Positions 7,957-17,046 of a DNA stretch of 64,000 nucleotides are shown piece after piece (positions within the stretch are counted from its first letter, which is position 1; every line of letters starts with the position of its first letter). The translations under genes and the position numbers were made by a program. The notes under the pieces were generated by a model. That model saw nothing but the letters and a program-made list of their open reading frames with translations, was not told where the DNA came from and did not search any database. The DNA is taken from assembly GCF_003315195.1 (NCBI RefSeq), contig NZ_QNRV01000008.1:16633-80632 (forward strand), read 5' to 3'. The DNA is from Sutterella wadsworthensis. GTDB lineage: Bacteria > Pseudomonadota > Gammaproteobacteria > Burkholderiales > Burkholderiaceae_F.

Positions 7957-9648
7957 TTATTCTCCTTTGAGCTGAATGATTTGATCAGCCAGCGGATACA
8001 GAAATGCCTGATGCGTGACGAGCACGATGACGGTATGAGGAAGCTCTTTGCCAAGCAGTTCAATCATTTCACGTGCGTTGACCGGATCCAGCCCGCTGGT
8101 CATCTCATCGAGGAGCAGAACATCGGGCTTCGCAATCAGCGCGCGCAGCAGCGAAAGCCGCTGAACCTCACCGCCCGAGAGTACGGTTGACCAGTCCGCG
8201 CTTTCGCGGAGCTTATCCGTCAGATGCGTGAGGCGGGCTTTGGAAAGGAGCGCTGCGGCCCTTTCGTCGGTGAGTTCATCGGGGGCTTTAGGATAGGCCA
8301 GCGCATCAAACAGTTCGCCTTTGGGGAGATAGGGGGTTTGAGGCATCCAAAGCACGCTGCCGCCGCAGCGGATACAGCCCGTGAAGCTCTCTGAAAAGCC
8401 CGCAAGCACGCGCAGCAGCGTGGTTTTGCCGATGCCAGAGGGGCCGGCAATAATGGCGAGGGACCCCGGCTTCAGGCTGAAGGAAACAGGAATCTCAGCA
8501 TTCAGGGCGGCAGCCTTCCCGCGCGGAATTTTGAGGAGGATATCCGCAGAAAGGCCATCAGAACGCTTGCTGTCTGCGCTGTTGTGCGCTTGAATTTGCC
8601 GGCGAGTGTGATCTGCCTGCGTCAGTCCGGACTCCAAACGCTCCAGACGCTCATAAGCAGCGGCGAGTGCTGCCAGCTCTTCGTAGGACATGATGATCCA
8701 TGAAAGTGACCTTGCAACATCATTAAAGGCTCCGCGTATTTGCATTAAGCCGCCGAGCTGGATTACTCCGGCCAAAAAACTCGGCAGCGCAAAGAAGATC
8801 GGAGCGAGATGCGTGAATTGGCCGATGCCGACGGTAAAGAGATTGAGATCTCTTTTGCGCTTAACCAAAGCAATCAAGACACGCAAAAGCTGATGGAAGC
8901 GCTCGGAAAGACTGGCCTCTTCGACAGACTCTGCATGTGCGCCGGCGATGGCATCGGCATGACGGCGCTTCTCCATAAGCGCAGCGCGCAGGTTGGCTTC
9001 CATATGCTGAGCATTGATGTTGAGCGGTTTGAGCTTTCGGCCGATGAGATGCGTCAGTCCGGAAGCGACAAACGTATAGAGAACGCAGACCCAGAACATG
9101 TAGCCCGGGATCGTGAAGCCCCACACTTCGGCCGAGCCCGAGAGCTGCCAGAGGATGACGGAAAAGCTTCCGACCGTCAGCAGCGAATCGTAGAGACTGA
9201 CGGCAAGGCTGACGGATAAGCTGACGACAAGACGGACGTCTTCAGCGATGCGTTGGTCGGGGTTATCAGGTTCTTCACCGCTCTCGCGAAGCAGGTAATG
9301 AGCGCTTTGCGGTGAAAGCCAGCGTTTGAAGAAAACTTCGGTCAGGTCGCGGCGCAGCGCAAGCATCAGCCGATCTTTGATGTAGCCCGCCCAGACTAAA
9401 AGGATGATGATGGCCGCAGCCAGACCGATGAAATAAAAGAGTTCGCGAAAGATCGCTGCTTTATTCACCGCCTGGAGCGCATTGAAGAACCGGCCGTTCC
9501 AATCGTTGTAGAGAACAGCCAGCTTAATGTTGACTGCATAGGCGGCAAGCACAAGAGCAGCCAGCGCCCAGATTCGCCATTGAGTACGGCTGAAAAGACG
9601 GGCAGCGATCAGGCGGCGCAGGCCATTGGGCGCTATGGGTGTCCGCAT
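7957..9648 (-). CDS. SbmA/BacA/YddA-type ABC transporter, fused permease and ATPase
   Basis: A 563-residue half-size ABC protein. Residues 1-330 hold an ABC_membrane_2/SbmA-like transmembrane domain with about six helices (WALAALVLAAYAVNIKLAVL, FYFIGLAAAIIILLVWAGY and others) and the family's NDWNGRFFNALQ segment. Residues about 370-563 are the nucleotide-binding domain: Walker A GPSGIGKTT, signature LSGGEVQR, Walker B VLLLDEMTSGLD and switch His in VTHQ. Relatives (YddA, Rv1819c, plant/peroxisomal ABCD) move peptides, cobalamin or hydrophobic acids. It lies 167 bases downstream of, and on the same strand as, a Fur-boxed TonB-dependent receptor gene, so it may act on the ligand imported by that receptor. 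Confidence 0.88.
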   Translation of the reverse strand: MRTPIAPNGLRRLIAARLFSRTQWRIWALAALVLAAYAVNIKLAVLYNDWNGRFFNALQAVNKAAIFRELFYFIGLAAAIIILLVWAGYIKDRLMLALRRDLTEVFFKRWLSPQSAHYLLRESGEEPDNPDQRIAEDVRLVVSLSVSLAVSLYDSLLTVGSFSVILWQLSGSAEVWGFTIPGYMFWVCVLYTFVASGLTHLIGRKLKPLNINAQHMEANLRAALMEKRRHADAIAGAHAESVEEASLSERFHQLLRVLIALVKRKRDLNLFTVGIGQFTHLAPIFFALPSFLAGVIQLGGLMQIRGAFNDVARSLSWIIMSYEELAALAAAYERLERLESGLTQADHTRRQIQAHNSADSKRSDGLSADILLKIPRGKAAALNAEIPVSFSLKPGSLAIIAGPSGIGKTTLLRVLAGFSESFTGCIRCGGSVLWMPQTPYLPKGELFDALAYPKAPDELTDERAAALLSKARLTHLTDKLRESADWSTVLSGGEVQRLSLLRALIAKPDVLLLDEMTSGLDPVNAREMIELLGKELPHTVIVLVTHQAFLYPLADQIIQLKGE

Positions 9649-9815
9649 GTCAGCGAATTAATAGAGGTTAATGCCGAACAGGTCTGCCGCAAAGTCGACA
9701 CCGATGTGAGGCATGCGGCAGGAACCGTCAAAAGGCGATCGGCTCATCGGAGGCATCGGAGGAAGCGGAGCATGGCTTTGCTCATCCGAGGAGTCGATCG
9801 CGCATTGGAAAGTGC

Positions 9816-11849
9816 TTAGAACTGCGCCGAGAGCCACAGGCGGACGCCGCGGCCGCTGCCGTAGGAGCCGTTCAGCATCCGGTATTCCTTGTCAAAAAGG
9901 TTTACCACGGCGATGCCGGCCTGCAGGTTAGCCAGGTCGGCGACCTTTGGGGACCATTCCGCACCGAGCGAGTGTGTGAGGAAGCTTGAGAAATGCAGAT
10001 TTTTTCCGGTCGCACGGTCCTCCACACTGCTTTCGCCGCCTTTGCTCCAGTGAGCTCGATACCAAACATTGATCGCCTGAGCGGGGAACGCATAAGCGAG
10101 CTTCAGATTGGCGGACTGCGGCGTAATGCCGTTCATGCGCTCGTTGGTCTCTTTGTCGACAGCATGGAGAAGACCGTAGCTCACAGAGGTTGAAAACTGA
10201 CCTGCCGCATAGGTGCCCGAGAGCTCAATGCCTTTGCGGACAACATGGCCGACGTTTTGCGACGAGTAATAGACGGTGGGCGGTGTTGTAGGCTCAAACC
10301 AACCCTTGGGCGCAATGAAATCCTTGACGTCGTCATAGAAAAAGACCGCTTTGGCGAAAAGATGGTCATCGCTGCCGAAGACGCCGTCAGCCTTGAAGCT
10401 GGAACCCGCCTCATAGTTGAGCGACTTCTCGGGCTTTAAATCCGGATTGGGCACGACAACGGTATGGGTTCCGGGCCAAACCATCGAAAAATAGAGTTCA
10501 TCGAGGATCGGCGGGCGGTAGCCGGTATTGACTGAAGCCCAAAGGCTCACCGGCTTCGCCGGCTTCACTGTAAGCGTCAGACCCGGCGTGAACTTTGAAT
10601 CCGAAACAGAGGCGAATCCGGTATTGGATTCGCGCTTATAGTAGTTCCAGCGAAGCACGGGCGTGAGCGCAAGGTAATCGGTAATCGCGTACTGATCCTG
10701 GATAAACAGCCCCGCATCGACAGCATCTGAATCCGGCCGACTGGGCGCATTGACCCAATGTCCGCTGCTGTCCGCTTCAACACCGCTTTGAGATTTTTTA
10801 TAGATGTCGCCGCCCACGGTGAGCGCATGCTGCCCGGCAGCCGAAAATTCGAACGTGTTCTGCAGATTGCCGCCGATTGAATCAAAATTGTTCTGCGCCT
10901 TCTTAATGCCGCTGTCAAAGCTGAAGGTTGAATCGACATACTGCACGGCAGCGCTCAGATTGAGCAGCGGTCCGCTGTTGAAATCCCATTTGCCGGTAAT
11001 GCGGTTCTGTTTGTTTTTATAGAACCAGCGGTCTTGACGCCCCCATTCGTCTTGGGCTTCATCAAAGTTGTAGGCGAGTGAGAAGGCCATTTCATCCGTC
11101 GGCAGCGCGGAAACTTTGGCGATGACGGAGGTGTATTCGGCATCCGAATTATTGTCGATTCGCCGGCCGCTCGAGTTCTTCACATTGCCCGAATCCCGGC
11201 GATTGACGCCCACGAGTACGTCCCAAATATCATGACGGCCGAAGACATATGCGCTTTTCTGCCATTCCTTGGTGTCAGAGGCGTAGCCGGTCTTTACCTT
11301 CACGCCGTAGTTTTTGTCCGTACCGGCCAGAAAATCTGCAGCCGACTTAGTCGTCACAGAAAGGGTTCCCCCGATGCCGCCGTTGCCGTAGAGGGAACTG
11401 CCGCCGCCGCGCTTTACTTCCACCTGCTTAAGCAGTTCCGGATCGATAAAGATGCCGATAAATTGATTGCCGGCGGCTGTGGTGTCGTCCTGCCGAAGGC
11501 CGTCCACCAGATAGGTGATCTGATTGGGCTCGGAACCGCGAATACGGATGCGGCTGAACATAACGCTGGAGGACGATTCCACATCGACGTTCGGAATGTC
11601 GAGGAGTGTATCCGTAAAGGTCTGAGGCACGGTTTCCTCAATATCCTTCGCCTTAACGACCGAAATGGAAGAGGCCGCCTGCGAAAGCGGCTGTGCGGTA
11701 CGCGTTGCGGTGACTACAACCGGATCCAATTCCAGATATGCGGCCGATTCCGCCCAGAGACTGCCCGACAGTGCGGAAAGCAGGGCGGCAGCAAGCGGAA
11801 GCTGCAGCTGCTGCGTCATCGCCGGTGATAGTGATTTGTGCTTGGACAT
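9816..11849 (-). CDS. TonB-dependent outer membrane receptor, haem/siderophore class
   Basis: A 677-residue ligand-gated outer membrane channel. The start at 11849 gives MSKHKSLSPAM and a Sec signal ending SGSLWAES; the longer upstream frame overlaps the Fur box and is unlikely. A TonB-box-like LDPVVVTATR is followed by a plug domain (IRIRGSEPNQITYLVDGLR, EVKRGGGSSLYGNGGIGGTLSV) and a C-terminal 22-strand barrel ending NGSYGSGRGVRLWLSAQF with terminal Phe. The plug resembles haemoglobin/haem and siderophore receptors. A Fur box precedes the gene, so it should be induced by iron limitation. The exact ligand cannot be fixed from sequence. Confidence 0.9.
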   Translation of the reverse strand: MSKHKSLSPAMTQQLQLPLAAALLSALSGSLWAESAAYLELDPVVVTATRTAQPLSQAASSISVVKAKDIEETVPQTFTDTLLDIPNVDVESSSSVMFSRIRIRGSEPNQITYLVDGLRQDDTTAAGNQFIGIFIDPELLKQVEVKRGGGSSLYGNGGIGGTLSVTTKSAADFLAGTDKNYGVKVKTGYASDTKEWQKSAYVFGRHDIWDVLVGVNRRDSGNVKNSSGRRIDNNSDAEYTSVIAKVSALPTDEMAFSLAYNFDEAQDEWGRQDRWFYKNKQNRITGKWDFNSGPLLNLSAAVQYVDSTFSFDSGIKKAQNNFDSIGGNLQNTFEFSAAGQHALTVGGDIYKKSQSGVEADSSGHWVNAPSRPDSDAVDAGLFIQDQYAITDYLALTPVLRWNYYKRESNTGFASVSDSKFTPGLTLTVKPAKPVSLWASVNTGYRPPILDELYFSMVWPGTHTVVVPNPDLKPEKSLNYEAGSSFKADGVFGSDDHLFAKAVFFYDDVKDFIAPKGWFEPTTPPTVYYSSQNVGHVVRKGIELSGTYAAGQFSTSVSYGLLHAVDKETNERMNGITPQSANLKLAYAFPAQAINVWYRAHWSKGGESSVEDRATGKNLHFSSFLTHSLGAEWSPKVADLANLQAGIAVVNLFDKEYRMLNGSYGSGRGVRLWLSAQF

Positions 11850-11896
11850 AAAATACGCTGCAGGAACTTGTTGAGCTCGGCTGCATCCAAAAAGAT

Positions 11897-11915
11897 GAAA
11901 ATAATTCTCATTATC
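11897..11915 (-). promoter_or_regulatory. Fur box
   Basis: On the minus strand the 19-mer GATAATGAGAATTATTTTC agrees with the Fur consensus GATAATGATAATCATTATC at 16 of 19 positions. It ends 48 bases upstream of the TonB-dependent receptor start codon. Confidence 0.82.
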
Positions 11916-11961
11916 GCAATGTGTCCAAGACTTCTGGGCCGCCTTGTTCAATTAACCCGTC

Positions 11962-11977
11962 AGTAAACTAATTTACT
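11962..11977. promoter_or_regulatory. 16-bp palindrome upstream of the TonB receptor
   Basis: AGTAAA-CTAA-TTTACT is a perfect dyad 113 bases upstream of the receptor start. The 11-mer AACTAATTTAC within it also occurs at 34642-34652 upstream of the nik-type operon, where it belongs to a longer dyad. It may be a second metal-responsive operator, a link made here from sequence only. Confidence 0.4.
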
Positions 11978-12295
11978 TAGAAAACAATACCTTGAATGCG
12001 GTATGGGGGTGGTGTTCACGAGAGTAGCTCTCGTTTTTTAGACAGCCGATCACAAAAGCACTCAAAAAAATGACAGCGTTTGAGACTGCACTTTTATGCA
12101 TGACGAATAGGGGGCGCCGGGTTTGCATCACCGATGTTGGTTTTCGGCAAGTGCCCATTTATTAGGCAGCCGCAGACGACGCAGACAGCCGCATCCCAAC
12201 AGAAATCCGCCGCTAATCAACGTTCGGCAGACGGACGCACTCCGCGGATCTGGTAAAAGTACCAATGACAGTATGTAGGAGATAGCCAAGTGATG
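11978..12295. other. Intergenic stretch, no gene seen
   Basis: The part between the palindrome and the nrdD control region shows no frame with protein-like composition and no strong hairpin. Confidence 0.5.
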
Positions 12296-12311
12296 GCACT
12301 ACATATAGTGT
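12296..12311 (+). promoter_or_regulatory. NrdR-box-like site 1
   Basis: GCACTACATATAGTGT matches the NrdR consensus ACACTATATATAGTGT at 14 of 16 positions. NrdR is the ATP-cone repressor of ribonucleotide reductase operons. Confidence 0.6.
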
Positions 12312-12359
12312 TTCTTAAGAAATGATACTTCCACGGGATGCGCGTTACTTCTGAAGCAC

Positions 12360-12375
12360 TACCTATATAGAGGTA
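12360..12375 (+). promoter_or_regulatory. NrdR-box-like site 2
   Basis: TACCTATATAGAGGTA is a dyad with the CTATATA core of NrdR boxes, centred 64 bases (about six helical turns) from site 1. The outer bases depart from consensus, so this copy is weaker. Confidence 0.45.
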
Positions 12376-12643
12376 ATTTGCAGCAATCTTTCAGCAGACT
12401 CAAGCAGTTCGAATTTCATCTCTCAATTCAATAGAAAAACCCTATCGATTGAAGCGTCAGCTGAGCGTCTTTTTACCTGTACACTTCCCGTCCAACTTCT
12501 GGGAAAGATTGCTGCGGGCAGAAGCGGTGGTCGGCACAGCTGTCGAAACAGCGCGTCGCGGCATTTTTTCTCTCAAAGATCAATTCGCTCGAGAGACCGC
12601 ATCAGACGGCCGAGCGCTCGAGATAAAAAGAATGGAATCCGCG

Positions 12644-14806
12644 ATGTTCAAGGTACTCAAGAAAGACAATACGCTTGAAGACTTCAAGCCGCAGAAGATC
12701 GTCGAGGCCATCATGAAGGCAGCCTTCCGCTGCGACAAGCAGATCCCTGACGAAACCATGTTCGCCATGGCGAACTCGATTTCTGAACGTCTGCAGTCGC
12801 GCAAAAAGGTGCCCGTGGCCGAACTTCACGAGCTCGTGATCGGTACGCTCGCAACCTTTGGCTTCAAGGATGTTGCGACGTCTTATGCCGAATACCGCTA
12901 CTACAAGAACAACTACGCGAAGACCTTCGAGCAGCTGCGTCAGGATGCTGATGATGTTCTGCGTCTCGGCGACCGTGAGAATGCCAACTTCGATTCGTCC
13001 CTCGTTTCGACGAAGGGTTCGCTCATCAAGGGGTTCCTCACGAAGAGCCTCTATCGTCAGTTCTATCTCTCTGGGCGCGAAAAAGAATTCACTGACCGCG
13101 GCGACATCTACATCCACGACATGCGCGACATGATCCTCGGATGCATCAACTGCTGCCTCTTTGACATCGGTTCTATCCTGCGCGGCGGCTTCGAGATGAG
13201 CAATGTGCGCTACACCGAACCCAAAACCGTTCTGTCGGCACTGCAGGTGGTGGGCGACATCACGCTCGTCGCGACGGCTCAGCAGTTCGGCGGCTTTACG
13301 CTCGCGGAATTGGACAAGGCCCTGCTGCCTTACGTTCTGAAGAGCTGGAAGACGGCGCACGACAAATACATTGAGCTCGGCCTTTCGGAAGAACGGGCCG
13401 CAGAACAAAGCGACAAGGATGTCACCCGCGAGCTTGAGCAGGGCTTCCAGTCGCTTGAGCTTAAGCTCAATACCGTCCCGTGCTCGCGCGGTGACTTCGC
13501 TTTTACGACGATTTCCTTTGGTCAGTGGAACTTAAAGGACTACGCGCCCTTTGAGCGCAAGTGGCTCTCGAAGATCAACACGGTCATGCTGCAGGTTCGC
13601 CGCAACGGCCACGGTCCGCACCATAAGCCCGTGGTCTTCCCGAAGCTCGTCTATCTGTACGATGCGCCGCAGATTGCAGCCGACCAGTATTCGTCCGCAC
13701 TCTTCGATGAGGCCGTGAAGACCTCGACCGAATGCATGTATCCGGATTACCTGTCGCTCTCATCGGACTACGGCACGGTTTCGAAGCTCTTCCGCGAACA
13801 CGGCGTCATTACGAGCCCGATGGGCTGCCGCGCGTATCTCTCGCCCTGGCATGACGAAAAGGGCCGCTATGTGGCAATCGGCCGCTGCAACATCGGCGCT
13901 GTGAGCCTCAATATTCCGCTCATCATCCGCCTGGTGCAGCTCGAACATCCTGACAATTGGCGCACCGCTTTCTGGACGGAACTCGACGAGCGTCTGGAAG
14001 TAATCCGCGAATTCTTCAAGAAGCGCTACGACATCATCCGCCGCCAGAAGTGCTCTTCAAACCCGCTCGCCTTCACGCAGGGGGGCTTCTATGAGGGCAC
14101 GAAGGATCCCGACGATGAAGTGGGCGATCTGGTCCGCTACATGACGGCGTCCTTCGGCATCACGGCGCTCGATGAAGCCACCTTCCTCTGGACGGGCAAG
14201 CGTCTGCTTGAAGAGGGCGGCGCTTTCTCCGAAGAAGTGCTCCGCCATCTGCAGGCGCGCATCAACGTCTTCAAGAAGGAAGACGGGTGGCTCTATGCGA
14301 TCTACGGCACGCCCGCCGAAAGCCTCTGCGCGACGCAGGCCAAGCAGTACGACGCCTTCTGCGCCAAGCAAGGCATTGACAATGTCTTCCGCCATACGCC
14401 GCACTACAGTCCTGAATACTTCACGAACTCCTTCCATGTGAACGTGACCGAAGAAATCACGCCCTTTGAGAAGCAGGACCACGAGTTCAAGGACTTTCAC
14501 CTGTGCGAAGGCGGCCACATTCAGTACGTGCGTCTCGACAATCCTGAGAACACGGATGCGGTGAAGGCCGTCATCCAACGCGGCATGGAGCTCGGCTTCT
14601 ACCAAGGCGTGAATTTTGACAGTGCTTACTGCGGCGACTGCGGCACACACAGCACCAATGTGCTCATGCGCTGCCCCAAGTGCGGGAGCTCAAACCTCTC
14701 CGTGATCTCGCGCGTCTGCGGCTACCTCGGCTACAGCAATGTGAACGGCGTTTCCCGCATGAATGAAGGGAAAATGGCTGAGATCCACAACCGCAAGAGC
14801 ATGTAA
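12644..14806 (+). CDS. nrdD: Anaerobic (class III) ribonucleoside-triphosphate reductase
   Basis: A 720-residue glycyl-radical enzyme that makes dNTPs without oxygen. MFKVLKKDNTLEDFKPQKIV begins an N-terminal ATP-cone (about residues 1-95) for allosteric control. The catalytic barrel follows (NANFDSSLVSTKG, GDIYIHDMRDMILGCINCCL). Near the C-terminus CGDCG and CPKCG form the zinc site and RVCGYLG carries the radical glycine (near residue 692). Start 12644 is preferred for the GGAAT before it and for matching family N-termini; ATG at 12632 is also possible. The gene lies just upstream of its activase and downstream of two NrdR-like boxes. Confidence 0.96.
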   Translation: MFKVLKKDNTLEDFKPQKIVEAIMKAAFRCDKQIPDETMFAMANSISERLQSRKKVPVAELHELVIGTLATFGFKDVATSYAEYRYYKNNYAKTFEQLRQDADDVLRLGDRENANFDSSLVSTKGSLIKGFLTKSLYRQFYLSGREKEFTDRGDIYIHDMRDMILGCINCCLFDIGSILRGGFEMSNVRYTEPKTVLSALQVVGDITLVATAQQFGGFTLAELDKALLPYVLKSWKTAHDKYIELGLSEERAAEQSDKDVTRELEQGFQSLELKLNTVPCSRGDFAFTTISFGQWNLKDYAPFERKWLSKINTVMLQVRRNGHGPHHKPVVFPKLVYLYDAPQIAADQYSSALFDEAVKTSTECMYPDYLSLSSDYGTVSKLFREHGVITSPMGCRAYLSPWHDEKGRYVAIGRCNIGAVSLNIPLIIRLVQLEHPDNWRTAFWTELDERLEVIREFFKKRYDIIRRQKCSSNPLAFTQGGFYEGTKDPDDEVGDLVRYMTASFGITALDEATFLWTGKRLLEEGGAFSEEVLRHLQARINVFKKEDGWLYAIYGTPAESLCATQAKQYDAFCAKQGIDNVFRHTPHYSPEYFTNSFHVNVTEEITPFEKQDHEFKDFHLCEGGHIQYVRLDNPENTDAVKAVIQRGMELGFYQGVNFDSAYCGDCGTHSTNVLMRCPKCGSSNLSVISRVCGYLGYSNVNGVSRMNEGKMAEIHNRKSM

Positions 14807-14811
14807 AACCT

Positions 14812-14871
14812 TTAAAGACCGCAGCAGCGGTCTTTAAGGTTCCTCGGGGGAGTTCCGGCTGAGCTCCCCCG
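14812..14871 (+). terminator. Tandem hairpins between nrdD and nrdG
   Basis: Hairpin A is a perfect 11-bp stem with loop AGCA (14812-14822 with 14827-14837). Hairpin B is an 8-bp GC-rich stem (14845-14852 with 14864-14871) followed by ATTTATTTATTT. B could terminate or attenuate transcription before nrdG, or the pair could stabilise the nrdD message. Confidence 0.55.
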
Positions 14872-14891
14872 ATTTATTTATTTCTTTCGTC

Positions 14892-15410
14892 ATGAACTAC
14901 ATCGGTCTATCCGCCTACGACACCGCCAATGGCCCCGGCGTGCGCGTTTCGCTGTTTGTTTCCGGCTGCACGCTTCGCTGCAAAGGGTGTTTCAATAAAG
15001 AAAGCTGGTCTTTTACGGCTGGACGCCCATTCACAGCGGAAACAGAAGCGCAGATCATGAAGGCGCTGGATTCGAAGTGGATTGCTGGTTTTTCGCTGCT
15101 GGGCGGCGACCCGTTTGAGCCGGAGCACGAAGCGGTTTTGGCCGGGCTCCTCGAGCGCATTAAGGAACGGTTCCCAGATAAAACCGTCTGGGCGTGGACC
15201 GGAAGGACCTTTAAGCACGTGGAAAAGAGCAGGCTTTTGCCCTACATTGATCGGCTCGTTGACGGCGCTTATGTGCAAAAGCTTCACCTCGAGAAGCAGG
15301 GCGCCTGGCGCGGGAGCTCCAACCAGCGGATTATTCCGCTCTATCAAGGACGTATTGACGAAAGTCCGGCGGCTCAGGCTGAAGCCGCGGCGGCTGAAGC
15401 GGAGCACTGA
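14892..15410 (+). CDS. nrdG: Anaerobic ribonucleotide reductase activating protein (radical SAM)
   Basis: A 172-residue radical SAM activase that installs the glycyl radical on NrdD. The cluster motif CTLRCKGC supplies the three cysteines for the 4Fe-4S centre, preceded by NGPGVRVSLFVSG; LLGGDPFEP follows as the SAM-binding GGE-type segment. Length and order match the family. The C-terminus carries an Ala/Glu-rich tail that is probably unstructured. No clear Shine-Dalgarno precedes the ATG, so translation may depend on coupling or the AU-rich leader. It follows nrdD by 85 bases that contain two hairpins. Confidence 0.95.
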   Translation: MNYIGLSAYDTANGPGVRVSLFVSGCTLRCKGCFNKESWSFTAGRPFTAETEAQIMKALDSKWIAGFSLLGGDPFEPEHEAVLAGLLERIKERFPDKTVWAWTGRTFKHVEKSRLLPYIDRLVDGAYVQKLHLEKQGAWRGSSNQRIIPLYQGRIDESPAAQAEAAAAEAEH

Positions 15411-15591
15411 CTGACGGGGAGGGCTGTCAAAGATCGAGGCCGGGCGATTTGCCCTTAGGATGCTTTGGCATTGGCAGTTTTGCGATCTGCGCAATATCCC
15501 TTTGCGGTGTCTGCCGCTGGACACAGCAGAAAGGCCGCGACGGCGCTCTGTTCAGGCAAACGTTTAAAAGCCGATGAAGAAGGTCTGGCAG
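15411..15591. other. Intergenic stretch, no gene seen
   Basis: The gap between convergent nrdG and the adenosine deaminase-like gene. A minus-strand frame at 15427-15681 shows no family resemblance and overlaps the terminator, so I do not call it. Confidence 0.5.
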
Positions 15592-15631
15592 AAAAAAAGC
15601 TGCTGCGAGTGCTTTAACTTCCGCAGCAGCT
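15592..15631 (-). terminator. Intrinsic terminator of the adenosine deaminase-like gene
   Basis: A perfect 10-bp stem AGCTGCTGCG/CGCAGCAGCT (15598-15607 with 15622-15631) is followed on the minus strand by seven T. Confidence 0.82.
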
Positions 15632-15713
15632 CGAAGATACATTGAAAAGCAGTGTGCCGACGGTGTTTCAAGCTTGATCAATCATGCCAAACGCCATCGG
15701 GAGCACATCCGTT

Positions 15714-16838
15714 TCAAGCTGCCGGCAGGCAGTCAGCACCAAACGCTTCGCGGGCCAAACGGTCAAATTCAGGGAGCCACAATTGACGCCAGACGATCTT
15801 CGTCTCATCGTCAACCCATGCAGCATCAATGCTGTTGGCTAAGAATCCCCGCAGATCGGCAAGCGAAAATCCCAGCCAATTCATCATCAAAAGCCAGCTC
15901 TCAGAAATGGAGATATGGTGCATCGTCGGGTCATCACTGTTGGGAAAGACCTTGAGACCGAGCTCAACCATGCGGCGGATCGGGTGCTTGACCGCCCATT
16001 CTTCATCCGTGAAAGTGCGCAGATAGTAGGAATTGGTCGGCACCACGGCAAAAGGGATGCCCCGATCCGCGGCGCGCTCAGCGAGCTCCGGATTGTCTGT
16101 AATCGTGTAGCCGTGGTCGATTCGCTCACACTCGAGGAGATCCATGGCGGTTTCCACATTGCGCCAGTGTTCGCCGAATTCGCCCGCATGCGCGGTCAAT
16201 TTAAAGCCGGCATCGCGTGCCAGTCGATAGGCTTTCCAGAAATTTTCGGGTTCGTGGAGCGTTTCGCGGTAGTCGATCCCCAGACCGATGACCCAGGGAG
16301 AGCGGTGAGCGGTCATTTCACGCACCAGTTCAACCGCATCTTCCGGGAGCGCTTCGCGGTCAATCGACGGCACGAGGCGGCCGACAATGCCGTATTTTTC
16401 TTCGCCTTCGATCAGGCCGGCCACAATAGCGTCCTGACCTTCGGCATAGGTCATGAAGTGCTTGAGGCCGGTCCAGTTCCAGAAGAGTTCGATGTAGCGC
16501 ACGCCCTGAGCAGCCGTGCGTTCAAGGTGCTCGAGCGTAATGCGCTTTAAATATTCGGGTTTCTTCAGGATCGACGATTCCAGTGCGCGGAAGATGCGCA
16601 GCACCCCCACGGGCTTTTCACCGCGGGTGTAAAAGCCTTCGATTTCAGCCATGGAAATCGGAGCGTCGGAATCGCGGACAAGGTCAATGAAGGTTTCCCG
16701 GCTCGTCGTGCCGAGAAGATGACAGTGAAGTTCAGCCTTTGGAAAAGCGGAAAAAAAGGCGAGCTGCTTGGCGGTGAGTTCACGGGTGAAGGGGGAGTCT
16801 GGGACAAAGCCGGGGTTGGTGCTGCGCATAAGGGTCAT
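15714..16838 (-). CDS. Adenosine deaminase-like metal-dependent hydrolase
   Basis: A 374-residue amidohydrolase-superfamily TIM barrel. The metal and catalytic motifs are all present: KAELHCHLLGT near the N-terminus (HxH), HAGEFGEHW in the middle (catalytic Glu), DHGYT and NSDDPTMHH toward the C-terminus. The family deaminates adenosine, adenine or related aminopurines, releasing ammonia; the substrate cannot be distinguished here. Two nearby ATG codons (16838 and 16829) can start it; neither has a strong ribosome site. It is a stand-alone gene, divergent from dcuC, with its own terminator. Confidence 0.87.
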   Translation of the reverse strand: MTLMRSTNPGFVPDSPFTRELTAKQLAFFSAFPKAELHCHLLGTTSRETFIDLVRDSDAPISMAEIEGFYTRGEKPVGVLRIFRALESSILKKPEYLKRITLEHLERTAAQGVRYIELFWNWTGLKHFMTYAEGQDAIVAGLIEGEEKYGIVGRLVPSIDREALPEDAVELVREMTAHRSPWVIGLGIDYRETLHEPENFWKAYRLARDAGFKLTAHAGEFGEHWRNVETAMDLLECERIDHGYTITDNPELAERAADRGIPFAVVPTNSYYLRTFTDEEWAVKHPIRRMVELGLKVFPNSDDPTMHHISISESWLLMMNWLGFSLADLRGFLANSIDAAWVDDETKIVWRQLWLPEFDRLAREAFGADCLPAA

Positions 16839-17046
16839 TCTTTTAAGTGTTGGGAGGCACAATCTATAGACGAACGTTTCCGTTTGGTCAAGGCCTCGGG
16901 TAAACGATTACGCGCTTCATGATTTCTCCGCACTTGAGACTCAAGTCAATTTGCGAGAGAATCGCCGCTTTCCTTTTTTCGTCGTGCGCGGAGCGCTCTT
17001 GACCCCGCCCGGCACGATTCCTCCAACGTACTGCCCGAACGCCGTC

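Noticed and set aside
12602..13408. Minus-strand 268-codon frame
   Set aside because: Antisense shadow within nrdD.
15427..15681. Small minus-strand frame in the nrdG-ADA gap
   Set aside because: It overlaps the intrinsic terminator and has no recognisable sequence.
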